Positions 44,623-53,234 of a stretch of 64,000 nucleotides of DNA are shown in pieces. Under the pieces are notes generated by a model. It was not told the DNA's origin and searched no databases. It saw only the letters and a list, made by a program, of their open reading frames with translations. Each line of letters begins with the position of its first letter. Position 1 is the first letter of the stretch. A program made the position numbers and the translations under genes. Origin of the DNA: Amycolatopsis orientalis DSM 40040 = KCTC 9412 (GTDB taxonomy: Bacteria > Actinomycetota > Actinomycetes > Mycobacteriales > Pseudonocardiaceae); the NCBI RefSeq assembly GCF_000478275.1, contig NZ_ASJB01000064.1, forward strand, positions 310,001-374,000, written 5' to 3'.

Positions 44623-45492
44623 GTGCGAATAGGCGTCAACGTCCCGAACTTCGGCCCGGGGACCGACCCGGGAACCCTCCGCGGCTGGGCCACCACGGTC
44701 GAAGGCCTCGGCTACGACCTGCTCATGGTGTCCGACCACGTCGCGATCACCCCCGACGTCGCCGAGCAGTACCCGGCGCCGTTCTACGAACCGTTCACGA
44801 CACTGTCCTGGCTCGCCGGGGTGACGACCAGGATCCGGCTCGGGACCACCGTGCTCATCGTCCCGTACCGGCATCCGCTGCTGATCGCGCGGATGGCCGC
44901 GAACCTCAACCAGCTCAGCGGCGGACGGCTCGTGCTCGGCGTCGCGTCCGGATGGGCCCGCCAGGAGTTCGCGGCGCTCGACGTCCCGTTCGAGAAGCGG
45001 GGACGGCTGACCGACGACCACCTCGACGCCGTCCGGGACGCCTGGGCGAACGACACCGACTACCGCGCGGGCGACATCCCGATCTGGGTCGGCGGCAACA
45101 GCGACGCCGGGATCCGCCGCGCCGTCCGGGTCGGCGACGCCTGGCATCCGCTGCGGGCCACCCTCCCCTGGCTCACCGAGGCGCTCACCAGGGTCAAGAC
45201 CATCGCCGACGGCCAGGGCCGACCCGTCCCCGCGTTCACCCCGCGGATCCTGCTGAACATCACCGACCGGCCGGTCACCGGCCCGGACCGGCCTGCCGGG
45301 GAAGGCACGATCGAGCAGATCGTCGACGACCTCGACCGGCTCCGCCACCTCGGCGCCGAGACGGTCGTACTCGATCCGTTCTCCGGCGACCCCGAAGAGA
45401 CCCGGCGACCGGAAGCCGCCTGGCAGGCACTGGCGACCGTCGCCGCACACTGGGAACTGGGCCACTACCGGTCCGAAAAGGAGCGATCATGA
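44623..45492 (+). CDS. LLM-class F420-dependent oxidoreductase
   Basis: 289 residues from GTG 44623. The bacterial-luciferase-like TIM barrel is indicated by IGVNVPNFGPGTDPGTLRGWATTVEGLGYDLLMVSDHV, RIRLGTTVLIVPYRHPLLIARMAANLNQLSGGRLVLGVASGW and IPIWVGGNSDAGIRRAVRVGDAWHP. Members use F420 or FMN; the actinobacterial context favours F420. TAGCCT (44611-44616) lies 6 nt before the start, so probably leaderless. It overlaps the deaminase gene (ATGA). Confidence 0.88.
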   Translation: MRIGVNVPNFGPGTDPGTLRGWATTVEGLGYDLLMVSDHVAITPDVAEQYPAPFYEPFTTLSWLAGVTTRIRLGTTVLIVPYRHPLLIARMAANLNQLSGGRLVLGVASGWARQEFAALDVPFEKRGRLTDDHLDAVRDAWANDTDYRAGDIPIWVGGNSDAGIRRAVRVGDAWHPLRATLPWLTEALTRVKTIADGQGRPVPAFTPRILLNITDRPVTGPDRPAGEGTIEQIVDDLDRLRHLGAETVVLDPFSGDPEETRRPEAAWQALATVAAHWELGHYRSEKERS

Positions 45493-45914
45493 CCGAAGAG
45501 GACGAGAAGTTCCTCCGCCGCGCCATCGAACTGGCCGCGAAGTCCCGCGCCGACGGCGACCCGCCCTTCGGGTCGCTGCTCGTCGGGCCAGACGGCACGG
45601 TACTGGCCGAAGAGCACAACACCACGGTGTCCCAATCGGACATCAGCCTGCACCCGGAACTGAAACTCGCCGTCTGGGCCGCGCGCGAACTGGAACCCGC
45701 CGTCGCGGCCGCGACGACGATGTACACCAGCTGCCAGCCGTGCGGAATGTGCCAGGGCGCCATCGAACGCTCCAGCCTGGGACGCGTCGTGTTCGCCCTG
45801 TCCGGCGAGCAGGTCACCGCGCTCAAACCGCCGTCCACCGCACCGGCCGTCCGCCTTGAAGGCCCGGCGCTGTTCGACGAGGCCCGGGTGCCGGTGGCGG
45901 GCTACTACACCTGA
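45489..45914 (+). CDS. Nucleoside/guanine deaminase-like zinc enzyme
   Basis: 141 residues with AAAGGAG upstream. The cytidine-deaminase fold is marked by RRAIELAAKSRADGDPPFGSLLVGPDGTVLAEEHNT. The zinc ligands are His and Glu in HPELKLAVWA (HPE instead of the usual HAE) and the Cys pair in TSCQPCGMCQGAI. Enzymes of this branch deaminate guanine, cytosine or a related base. It is translationally coupled to the LLM oxidoreductase and overlaps the convergent P450 gene by 10 nt. Confidence 0.85.
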   Translation: MTEEDEKFLRRAIELAAKSRADGDPPFGSLLVGPDGTVLAEEHNTTVSQSDISLHPELKLAVWAARELEPAVAAATTMYTSCQPCGMCQGAIERSSLGRVVFALSGEQVTALKPPSTAPAVRLEGPALFDEARVPVAGYYT

Positions 45915-47059
45915 TCCTGGACGAATCGGAATTCGGGTGGGGCCAGAATCGGCCCCATCACCGGATTCTCTTTCCGCAGCTCGATTTTCGCGGCCGGCAA
46001 TTCGCTCCAGCACTCCAGGACCCGCGCGGTCGCCTGGTTCACGAAACGCGAACCGACACAAGCGGCCGCCCCGAAACCATAGGGAAGATAGACCGCTTTA
46101 TACCCCTCGGGCGGATTTTCCCAGCGCGACGGCAGGTACTCGTCCGCGTCATTCCACACCCTCGGATCACGATGCAGGAGGAAAGTGCACAGATAAAGCC
46201 GCTCGCCCGGTGTCAGCGCCACCCCGCCGACCTCGACCGGGGTGGTGACTTTCCGGGACATCAGCCAGGCCGTCGGCCACAGCCGCAACGCCTCACGCAC
46301 CCGGTCCTCCACCGGATCACACGGCTCTCCCCTGGTCAGCGTCGCACCGGCCGGCATCCCGAGCCGCCAGCCGCTGTCGAGCAGCACACACCACGAGATG
46401 ACCATCGCGGTCGCCCGGCAGATCGCCCCGGTGAGACCATGCAGCATCAGCGCGACGTCGTCCATCGACTCGACCGTGTCGTGGATGGCCTTCTGGAGAC
46501 CCGTGTCGCCGTCCCGATCCGACGCCCATCGGTGGAGCGCGGCCTCCGCCCGGCTGTGCGCGATGCGACGGCGAAGCGCGAGAACGGCGGATTTGTCCCG
46601 GTCACGCCGATTCGAGAACGCCAGCGCGCGGTTCAGCGCCTTGCGAGCCGACGGGGTGAGGTCGGGCAGCAGCCGTTCACCGAACAACCGCAGGTACAGA
46701 CCCGAGACCGCCGTGGGCCAGACCTCGCCGCCCATCGTGGCCGCCAGCTCCTCCGCGATCCGCTCCTTCGGCAACGACCGCAGCACGGTGTCCAGTTCCC
46801 GTGCGATGGCCGCGTTCACCGGACGGCTCTTCGGCGAACCCGGGATCCAGTCCGAGGCGGCCCCCAGTGTGGCCGCGCGAGCCTCGAAAGGCTCCGTCGT
46901 ACTCGCGAGAACCGTACGGACGATCTCCGCGTCGGACACCAGGTACCGACCTGGTTCGAACAGCACCACCGGCGGTTTCCCGGCCCGGTCCCACGTCAGG
47001 AGATGACGCAGGGGATCGGCCATCAAGCCACCCGGGACGCCGTCGACGACTGTGTGCAT
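45905..47059 (-). CDS. Cytochrome P450, candidate RiPP-crosslinking enzyme
   Basis: 384 residues, ATG 47059 after GGGGGA. The K-helix ExxR is in VREALRLWPTAW, the PERF-like region is ADEYLPSRWE, and the heme loop is YLPYGFGAAACVGSRF with the ligand Cys at about residue 334. The I-helix (HGLTGAICRATAMVISW) lacks the usual acid-Thr pair, a departure also expected in peptide-crosslinking P450s. It lies 70 nt downstream of a 29-codon ORF with an aromatic C-terminus. A role in biaryl or aryl-ether crosslinking of that peptide is inferred. Confidence 0.85.
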   Translation of the reverse strand: MHTVVDGVPGGLMADPLRHLLTWDRAGKPPVVLFEPGRYLVSDAEIVRTVLASTTEPFEARAATLGAASDWIPGSPKSRPVNAAIARELDTVLRSLPKERIAEELAATMGGEVWPTAVSGLYLRLFGERLLPDLTPSARKALNRALAFSNRRDRDKSAVLALRRRIAHSRAEAALHRWASDRDGDTGLQKAIHDTVESMDDVALMLHGLTGAICRATAMVISWCVLLDSGWRLGMPAGATLTRGEPCDPVEDRVREALRLWPTAWLMSRKVTTPVEVGGVALTPGERLYLCTFLLHRDPRVWNDADEYLPSRWENPPEGYKAVYLPYGFGAAACVGSRFVNQATARVLECWSELPAAKIELRKENPVMGPILAPPEFRFVQDQV

Positions 47060-47078
47060 GACTTCCCCCAGAAAAAGA

Positions 47079-47115
47079 CGGTTGCGGCGGCGATCAGAGA
47101 CCGCCGCCGCAACCG
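47079..47115 (-). terminator. Intrinsic terminator/attenuator between precursor and P450
   Basis: Arms 47079-47092 and 47102-47115 form a perfect 14-bp GC-rich stem with a 9-nt loop. On the minus strand the stem is followed by TCTTTTTC (plus 47071-47078). Partial termination here would give more precursor than enzyme message. Confidence 0.82.
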
Positions 47116-47129
47116 CAAAACACTCAGGC

Positions 47130-47219
47130 TCAGTAATCCATGTAGTAGATCAACCAGCCCGACTCCTTGCTGCGCATACTACGCAGCATCGAACGCGTGA
47201 AGAAACGAACGGCCTTCAT
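47130..47219 (-). CDS. 29-residue aromatic RiPP precursor candidate
   Basis: ATG 47219, with GGGGGA 8 nt upstream; stop TGA at 47130-47132. The basic leader KAVRFFTRSMLRSMRSKES is followed by the C-terminal core GWLIYYMDY, with one Trp and three Tyr. Short basic leaders with an aromatic C-terminus are the hallmark of P450-modified peptides such as tryptorubin-type atropopeptides, cittilins (YIYY) and biarylitides. The core here differs from those I know. A terminator and a P450 gene follow directly. Too short for standard gene finders, so easily missed. Confidence 0.8.
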   Translation of the reverse strand: MKAVRFFTRSMLRSMRSKESGWLIYYMDY

Positions 47220-47264
47220 TGAGCTTCCCCCAATCCCCAGTAGTCATCAACGTGACGAGCAGAA

Positions 47265-47292
47265 AATATGGGGCGGCTTACGATCCTGTCAA
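47265..47292 (-). promoter_or_regulatory. Promoter of the RiPP precursor gene
   Basis: On the minus strand a perfect -35 TTGACA (plus 47287-47292) is followed after 16 nt by CATATT (plus 47265-47270), or after 18 nt by TATTTT. The predicted transcript has a short leader of roughly 35-40 nt before the precursor ATG at 47219. Confidence 0.65.
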
Positions 47293-47367
47293 TAGCGGAA
47301 AGAAGACCAGGTTCGGACTGCCCGACTTCACCTTCGCGACCCGGTGAGTTGCGTTAGGATGATCACG

Positions 47368-48495
47368 ATGTCCGCCGAACTCGTGCCCACCGCGCCGGAA
47401 GCACCGGCCACCCGGCTACCGGAGACCAGGGCCGAAAACCGGCGGCAGGTCCTCGCCGAAGCCGTCGCGCTGCTGCCCGCCCTCCCCCCGGCCGATCCCC
47501 TCGACCGGTACGCGATCCGGCACATCACCGCACTCTGGCTCGAGACCGACAAGACCGACCACACCCGCCGCGCCTACTACGCCGACCTCTCCGCCTGGCT
47601 CGGCTGGTGCGCCCGCACCGGACTCGACCCGCTGACCGCCCGCCGCGCCGACGTCGACGCCTGGAAGAACACCCTCACCGTCACCGGCCGTGACGGCCTC
47701 CCCCGGCCCGCGGCCGACTCCACCGTCGCCCGCACCCTCGCCGGCATCTCCAGTTGGTACCGGTACCTGCAGTCCAACGACGTCGCCGACCGCAACCCGG
47801 TCTCCGCGGTCAACCGGCCCAAGACCGGCAAGACCCCACCGCTACCGGCACTCGGTGGCGAGGCGACGGCGAAACTGCTCAACCACATGGAGAACCGGGC
47901 CCGCGCCAACGACACCGAACCGTCCTGGCGCGACGCCGCCGTCGTCGCGATCCTGTTCTACACCGGACTGCGCGTCTCCGGCCTGACCACCGCCACCGTG
48001 CGCGACCTCGACACCGACGCCGGGCACACGATCCTGCGCTACACCGCCAAAGGCGGCCACCGCGACTTCGTCCCGCTCGTCCCGGCCGCCCAGCATCCAC
48101 TGCGCCGCTACCTCGACCTGCGCGCCGCCCGCACCGGCGTCCGCCCCGACGAACTCACCGGCCCGCTGCTCGCGACCATGCCCCACCCCTACGACAGCAC
48201 CAAACCCGGCGGGAAACCGTTGGCACAGCGCGATGTCTGGTTCCTTCTGCGGGCACAGGCCCGCGCCGCCGGACTCGCCGAAGCCGGCACCATCTCCCCG
48301 CACACCGCGCGGCGGACCACCGGAACCCTGCTGCTGGCCAACGACGTCCCGGTCCAGAAGGTCCAGGACCTGCTGGGCCACGCGGACATCCGCACCACCC
48401 GCGACCGGTACGACGCCCACCGGCACAAGCTGGAGACCTCTCCCGTGCACGCGCTCGCGCAACTGCTCGCCGACGCGCGTCACCGTCAGAGCTGA
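47368..48495 (+). CDS. Tyrosine recombinase/phage-type integrase
   Basis: 375 residues from ATG 47368 (AGGA 8 nt upstream; TAGGAT at 47355-47360 may be a -10). The SAM-like N-terminal core-binding domain (LWLETDKTDHTRRAYYADLSAWLGWC) leads to the catalytic domain: Arg in FYTGLRVSGL, Lys in RYTAKGGHRDFVPL, HxxR in ISPHTARRTTG, then LGHADIRTT and the nucleophile Tyr in RDRYDAHR. Related actinomycete proteins are chromosomal singletons. No excisionase, att repeats or plasmid genes were seen nearby. Confidence 0.88.
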   Translation: MSAELVPTAPEAPATRLPETRAENRRQVLAEAVALLPALPPADPLDRYAIRHITALWLETDKTDHTRRAYYADLSAWLGWCARTGLDPLTARRADVDAWKNTLTVTGRDGLPRPAADSTVARTLAGISSWYRYLQSNDVADRNPVSAVNRPKTGKTPPLPALGGEATAKLLNHMENRARANDTEPSWRDAAVVAILFYTGLRVSGLTTATVRDLDTDAGHTILRYTAKGGHRDFVPLVPAAQHPLRRYLDLRAARTGVRPDELTGPLLATMPHPYDSTKPGGKPLAQRDVWFLLRAQARAAGLAEAGTISPHTARRTTGTLLLANDVPVQKVQDLLGHADIRTTRDRYDAHRHKLETSPVHALAQLLADARHRQS

Positions 48496-48674
48496 GCCCG
48501 CCCCAGCCGGGACCTCGTCGCCCCGATCACCACACCGTCGACCCGTGTGAGCCAGCTCCCGCACAGGCACCGGACATAGTCGAGCCTCCCCTGGGACATC
48601 CGCTGGGACTTCGTCGCGCACCCGGGCAATTCGGCCAGCGGCCAACCACACCGCGGACAGCTGTTCTCTTCCAT
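48486..48674 (-). CDS. Small zinc-ribbon-like protein
   Basis: 62 residues from ATG 48674 with a GGGG-type ribosome site. Cysteines in SCPRCGWPL, GCATK and VRCLCGSW could bind one or two zinc ions. No recognised family. Its 3' end overlaps the integrase end by 10 nt, and its start is 25 nt from the divergent CGNR gene. Confidence 0.65.
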   Translation of the reverse strand: MEENSCPRCGWPLAELPGCATKSQRMSQGRLDYVRCLCGSWLTRVDGVVIGATRSRLGRAQL

Positions 48675-48699
48675 ACCCCGATCGTGCTGTAATGACTTA

Positions 48700-49212
48700 A
48701 TGCACTTCAACCCTTACGGAGGTGCGGCCGCCCAGATCGCCACCGACCTGATCAACCTGGGCGACGCCGCCGGACCGGCCGAACTGACCGCGATCTTCAA
48801 AAACCGCATGACGGTCGCCGCCGTCCAAGAGCACGAGGCGACCGAGATCGTCACCTGGACCAGAAGACTCCGCCGCGTCTTCGAGGCCGACCCCGCGGCA
48901 CGCGTCGACCTCGTCAACACGCTCCTCCGCGACTCCGCCTCCAAGCCCTACATCTCCACCCACGACGGCAAAGCACCCCACCTGCACTACGTCGACGCAC
49001 AGGCCGGCACCGTCGGCCGGGTCCGCGCCTACACCGCCGGAGGACTCGCCCACCTCGTCTGCGACGCCCCGGACCGCTTCGGCGTCTGCTCCCGCGAAGG
49101 CTGCGACACGGTCTACGTCGACACCTCCCGCAACGGACGCCGCCGGTTCTGCTCCACCCGCTGCGCGACCAGGGTCCACGTCGCCGACCACCGGACCCGG
49201 CAGGCGAGCTAG
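48700..49212 (+). CDS. CGNR zinc-finger (ABATE domain) regulator
   Basis: 170 residues. N-terminal ABATE-type segment (AAAQIATDLINLGDAAGPAELTAIF), then the CGNR finger FGVCSREGCDTVYVDTSRNGRRRFCSTRCATRVHVADHR with four Cys. TGTAAT at 48688-48693 sits 6 nt before the ATG, consistent with a leaderless mRNA. Its target may be the small zinc-ribbon gene across the short divergent spacer or itself; unlike the CGNR gene at 38601, no clear half-site array is visible. Confidence 0.87.
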   Translation: MHFNPYGGAAAQIATDLINLGDAAGPAELTAIFKNRMTVAAVQEHEATEIVTWTRRLRRVFEADPAARVDLVNTLLRDSASKPYISTHDGKAPHLHYVDAQAGTVGRVRAYTAGGLAHLVCDAPDRFGVCSREGCDTVYVDTSRNGRRRFCSTRCATRVHVADHRTRQAS

Positions 49213-49248
49213 GACTCGGGAGCTGTGGCGCTACGGCATCGCGGGAGC

Positions 49249-49869
49249 TCAGCCTCCTGCGTGCGTGCCGTCGGGCGACAGGCCCAGCAGCGGCAGCCAC
49301 ACCGTGTCCACGATCTCGACGATCGTCTCGTCCGGAACCGCGCCCATGGCCATCAGCATGTCGTGGCGCACCAGGTCGAAGGGCAGGTTCACCACGCGTT
49401 CGGGGCTCGGTACCTCCGTAAGCTCGCCGCGCTCGACGGCGCGGTCGACGAGCTTCGCGAAGGGGGGCGTCTGGTCCGCGGGGCGTAGGCGGTTGCGCAG
49501 GTCAGCGAAGTCGGTGCCGGTCTCGCGAAAATAGTCCGCCAGCTGGATGCGCAGGAGTATCACCGTGCGGGCCCGCTCGGCGTTGACCGTGCGCAGGAGC
49601 GTGAGGGCGTCCTGGCGCAGGCTGCCGGTGTCCGGGATGTCGAGCGGACGCCAGTAGCGGGTCAGCGTGGCGATGAGGAGGTCTTCGCGCTGCGGCCAGC
49701 GCCGGTAGAGCACGGGCTTGCTGGTGCCGGCGCGTGCTGCAATGACCTCGTAGGTGAAACCGTTGTAGCCCTGCTCGACGAGCACGTCCCAGGCGGCTTC
49801 GGCGATCGCGTTCTCCAGGACGGCACCCCTGCGTCGCGTGGCAGTGCTCTCCGTGCGCCGTTCACTCAC
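49249..49869 (-). CDS. TetR/AcrR family regulator
   Basis: 206 residues from GTG 49869, placed 5 nt after GGAG; an upstream ATG at 49908 is possible. HTH: ENAIAEAAWDVLVEQGYNGFTYEVIAARAGTSKPVLYRRWPQRE; C-terminal TetR_C_16-like domain. Divergent from the MDR oxidoreductase gene, with inverted repeats between the two that fit its operator. Confidence 0.88.
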   Translation of the reverse strand: MSERRTESTATRRRGAVLENAIAEAAWDVLVEQGYNGFTYEVIAARAGTSKPVLYRRWPQREDLLIATLTRYWRPLDIPDTGSLRQDALTLLRTVNAERARTVILLRIQLADYFRETGTDFADLRNRLRPADQTPPFAKLVDRAVERGELTEVPSPERVVNLPFDLVRHDMLMAMGAVPDETIVEIVDTVWLPLLGLSPDGTHAGG

Positions 49870-49926
49870 CACTGCTCCCGTACGTCCATGTTCACGCCAT
49901 CCGGTCATGCGACTTAGATCCGCTTG

Positions 49927-49989
49927 CGTATCTTAACTCGCCGCCGTACGCTCGGAGCAATAAGATACGACATCGTTTCTAAGCGATGT
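49927..49989. promoter_or_regulatory. Inverted repeats between TetR and MDR genes
   Basis: CGTATCTTA (49927-49935) and TAAGATACG (49961-49969) are perfect inverted copies, spaced 25 bp. Directly after, ACATCG (49970-49975) and CGATGT (49984-49989) form a second inverted pair close to the MDR start at 50011. Confidence 0.55.
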
Positions 49990-50010
49990 GAACACGGTAA
50001 GGAAACACGC

Positions 50011-50970
50011 ATGACCATGATCAAGGCCGCGCTGGTGGAGTCCTTCGACGAGCCGCCTCACTTCCGCTCCATCCCTGCCCCCGAGGCCGACCCTGGCCAG
50101 GAAATGGTGAACGTCCTCGCCGTCGGCGTACACCCCGCCACCCGCGGCATCGCCGCCGGGAAGCACTACACGAGCCCCAAGACATTGCCCGCCCTGGCGG
50201 GTGCGGACGCCGTCGTCCGCCGAGCGGACGGCAGCCTCGGCTACGTCATGCTCATGGGCGCCGGCACCTTGGCCGAACGCATCGCCATCGACCCGGCCGC
50301 GGTCATCCCGGTCCCGGACGGAGCCGATCCCGCACTCCTGGTCGCCACCATGAACCCCGCCCTGTCCTCATGGACGGCGCTGCGCACTCGCGTCCCGTTC
50401 CAGGGTGGACAGTCGGTCCTGGTCCACGGCGCGACCGGCAACGCCGGCTCGATGGCCGTCAAAGTGGCCAAGCACCTCGGCGCGGGGCGAGTGATCGCCG
50501 CCGGACGCAACCGTGCCCGCCTCGACGAACTCATGGACCAGGGCGCGGACGCCGTTGTTCAGCTCGTCCCCGACGAGGACGCCACCGCCGCCGCGCTCGC
50601 CGAGACCGCCGCGGAGGTCGACGTGGTCCTGGACTATGTGTGGGGGCCGCCCACCGAACTCGCCGTGCGCGCCGTCCTCGGCGCCCGGACCCAGCACACC
50701 CGTCTGCTCGACTGGGTACAGATCGGCGGCATGGGCGGAGACGCGATCACCCTGTCCGGGCACGCCCTGCGCTCCAACGCCTTCCGTATCCTGGGCAGCG
50801 GCTTCGGCGCGGTGGACACGCAGGTCATGCAGCGGGAGTTCACCGAGCTCGTCGCCGCAATCGCCGCGGGCGGTATGGCCGTACGCCCGCATCCGTTCCC
50901 GCTCCACCAGGTCGAGGCGGCCTGGGCCTACCAGGACACCCCCGGCGAGCGCACCGTCATCCTCGTTTGA
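50011..50970 (+). CDS. MDR-family zinc-less quinone oxidoreductase-like protein
   Basis: 319 residues from ATG 50011 (ATG 50017 also possible). The N-terminal GroES-like domain runs to about residue 120, followed by the Rossmann domain with VLVHGATGNAGSMAVKVAKHLGAGRVIAAGRN. The Cys/His zinc ligands of alcohol dehydrogenases are missing, as in quinone oxidoreductases. It probably reduces quinones or enones with NADPH. Expression is likely released from the divergent TetR repressor by such a compound. Confidence 0.85.
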   Translation: MTMIKAALVESFDEPPHFRSIPAPEADPGQEMVNVLAVGVHPATRGIAAGKHYTSPKTLPALAGADAVVRRADGSLGYVMLMGAGTLAERIAIDPAAVIPVPDGADPALLVATMNPALSSWTALRTRVPFQGGQSVLVHGATGNAGSMAVKVAKHLGAGRVIAAGRNRARLDELMDQGADAVVQLVPDEDATAAALAETAAEVDVVLDYVWGPPTELAVRAVLGARTQHTRLLDWVQIGGMGGDAITLSGHALRSNAFRILGSGFGAVDTQVMQREFTELVAAIAAGGMAVRPHPFPLHQVEAAWAYQDTPGERTVILV

Positions 50971-51043
50971 CACCTGCCCGGCCCGCTGCCCGAGCGCTGA
51001 CAGCGTGCCCCTTCACCGGGCGGCTAGGCCATGTCCTGCAAGT

Positions 51044-52264
51044 CTAGATCGCGTACCGCCACGCCGTCAGCGCATGCGCCGAGAACCACGCCCCCAGCAC
51101 CACCCACGCGACAGCCACCGCCACCGCCGTCCCCGTCCGACGCTTCGCCAACCCGATCGCGATCGGGATCAGCACCGGGAACGCCGGCAGGATGAACCGC
51201 ATCTTCGCGTCCGGCAACCCCCGCGTACCGATCGCCAGCGCCAGCACACCGACCCCGTAGAGCGTCAACGGCCACGGCACCCGTGACACCACCGCCACCA
51301 CCGCCAGCGCCACCGCCCCCAGCAGCAACAACACCGTCAGCGTGCTGAACACCGACTCGTCCGCGGTCAACCGGGCAAGCATCGACTCCCAGGTCTCCAC
51401 CCCGAAATCGAACTCGGTGTTCCACCCCCGCAACTCGATGTCCTGCCACCCCGTCCAGCTACCCGTCCGGTACGCGACGAACCCCAGATACCCCACCACC
51501 CCCAGCGGCGCCACCACCACAGCCGCCAACGCGGGCCACCGCTCATCGGCCCGCCGGAAAACCGCGATCAACGCCGCGACGACGACCACCGCGACCAGCA
51601 CCACCGCCGTCGACCTCGACAGCCCGGCCCCGAAAGCGCACAGCCCCGCCAGCCACCACCGCCGCTCCAGCACCCCCACCAGCGCCCACACCGCGAACGC
51701 GCAGAACAACGCCTCCGTGTAAGCCATCGAGAACGCGATCGCCATCGGCGCCCCGGCCCACAACGCCACCAGCAGCAACCCGGTCCGATCACCCCGCGCC
51801 GACGACACCGCCCGGCCGATCCGGATCAACCCGCACGCCAGCACCGCACCCGCCAGCATCGACACCGTCAACGCCGCCACGACGACGTCCAGCCCGAGCC
51901 ACATCACCATCCCGACGAGCTTCGGATACAGCGGGAAGAACGCCATCGGCGCATCCGAATACGGCTGCCGCGCCGCGTCCAGCGTCCCCGGCAGATCCGC
52001 GTAACCATGCACCGCCAGCCGCAGATACCACTGCCCGTCCCACGCCGTCAGCCGATCGGTCAACGTCATGCCCCGGCGCGAGGCCAGCAGATCGAGCAAC
52101 TGGACACTGGCCGTACGGATCACCAGGTAGAGCAGGATCGCCTTCGGATACGGCGCCCCGGCCAGCCGATCGAGCACTCTCTCGAACACACGCGCCGTAC
52201 GCCCGGACTCGGGCACCACAGGAGGATCGGCGGGCTGATCAAGATCATCGACTTCTCGGAGCAC
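51044..52264 (-). CDS. PIG-V-like mannosyltransferase (GT-C) membrane protein
   Basis: 406 residues from GTG 52264; an ATG at 52366 would add 34 residues. The first luminal loop has LTAWDGQWYLRLAVHGY, the Trp-Asp motif of PIG-V/GT-C enzymes. Then about ten hydrophobic helices and PMAFFPLYPKLVGM, with GRAVSSARGDRTGLLLVALWAGAPMAIAFSMAYTEALFCAFAVWAL. It likely transfers mannose from polyprenyl-phosphate-mannose to a cell-envelope glycolipid or protein. Single gene. Confidence 0.85.
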   Translation of the reverse strand: MLREVDDLDQPADPPVVPESGRTARVFERVLDRLAGAPYPKAILLYLVIRTASVQLLDLLASRRGMTLTDRLTAWDGQWYLRLAVHGYADLPGTLDAARQPYSDAPMAFFPLYPKLVGMVMWLGLDVVVAALTVSMLAGAVLACGLIRIGRAVSSARGDRTGLLLVALWAGAPMAIAFSMAYTEALFCAFAVWALVGVLERRWWLAGLCAFGAGLSRSTAVVLVAVVVVAALIAVFRRADERWPALAAVVVAPLGVVGYLGFVAYRTGSWTGWQDIELRGWNTEFDFGVETWESMLARLTADESVFSTLTVLLLLGAVALAVVAVVSRVPWPLTLYGVGVLALAIGTRGLPDAKMRFILPAFPVLIPIAIGLAKRRTGTAVAVAVAWVVLGAWFSAHALTAWRYAI

Positions 52265-52416
52265 GGCACCGAGTGTCCACAATCCGGAGTGATCCCGCCG
52301 TTCGATCACGGATATTGGCACGTCGGAACACGTGGGAAAGCCCACAACCCCCGCTTGTGACCCCACCCGGATCTTGTGTTTCCCAGCACCCGCCCCCGGC
52401 TCCTACGTTCGAAACC

Positions 52417-53172
52417 ATGAGCGAACAGAACCTCGACGGATCAGTGGCGGTCATCGCCGGCGGCGCGAAGAACCTCGGCGGACTCCTCGCCACCACCCTC
52501 GCCGCGGCAGGCGCGAAGATCGTCGTCCACTACCACGGCGACGCCGCCGCGGCCGACGCCGAAAAGACCATCGAAACCATCCACGGCACAGGCTCCGAAG
52601 CCATCGCCGTCCAAGGCGACCTCACCCGCGTCGCCGACGTCCGCCGCCTCTTCGACACCGCCATCGACACCTTCGGCCGCGCCGACATCGCGGTCAACAC
52701 CACCGGCATGGTCCTGCGCAAACCCATCCTCGAAACCACCGAAGAGGACTACGACCGCATGTTCGCGATCAACGCGAAAGCGGCCTACTTCTTCATCCAG
52801 GAAGCCGGACGACGACTCTCCGACCACGGCAAGATCATCAGCCTCGGCACCTCACTGCTCGCCGCCTTCACCGACGGCTACGCCACCTACGCCGGCGGCA
52901 AAGCCCCACTCGAACACTTCACCCGGGCCGCCGCCAAGGAATTCGCCGACCGCGGCATCTCCGTCAACGTCGTCGCCCCCGGCCCGATGGACACCCCGTT
53001 CTTCTACCCGCAGGAAACCCCCGAGCGGGTCGAATTCCACAAGTCCCAGGCCATGGGCGGACGCCTCACCGAGATCGAGGACATCGTGCCCATCATCCGA
53101 TTCCTGGCCACCGAAGGCACCTGGTTCACCGGCCAGACACTGTTCCCGAACGGTGGCTACACCACGCGCTGA
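52417..53172 (+). CDS. SDR family oxidoreductase
   Basis: 251 residues from ATG 52417. Cofactor motif VAVIAGGAKNLGGLLATTLAAAGAKIVVHYHG, the catalytic Ser in IISLGTSLL, and YATYAGGKAPLEHFTRAA with YxxxK. C-terminus FTGQTLFPNGGY. The cofactor loop is GGAKNLG rather than TGxxxGIG, a known variant of this subgroup. Followed after 62 nt by a LysR gene on the same strand that may regulate it. Confidence 0.87.
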   Translation: MSEQNLDGSVAVIAGGAKNLGGLLATTLAAAGAKIVVHYHGDAAAADAEKTIETIHGTGSEAIAVQGDLTRVADVRRLFDTAIDTFGRADIAVNTTGMVLRKPILETTEEDYDRMFAINAKAAYFFIQEAGRRLSDHGKIISLGTSLLAAFTDGYATYAGGKAPLEHFTRAAAKEFADRGISVNVVAPGPMDTPFFYPQETPERVEFHKSQAMGGRLTEIEDIVPIIRFLATEGTWFTGQTLFPNGGYTTR

Positions 53173-53234
53173 CCACCGCCACGCCCATACGCTGGACATG
53201 ACGCCATAGAACGGACACGAAGGGAAACCCCGGC

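Noticed and set aside
47368..48495. Integrase as proof of an integrated plasmid or prophage
   Set aside because: No excisionase, replication, transfer or phage genes and no att duplication or tRNA seen.
53172..53234. LysR binding site between SDR and LysR genes
   Set aside because: No convincing T-N11-A palindrome could be picked out by eye.
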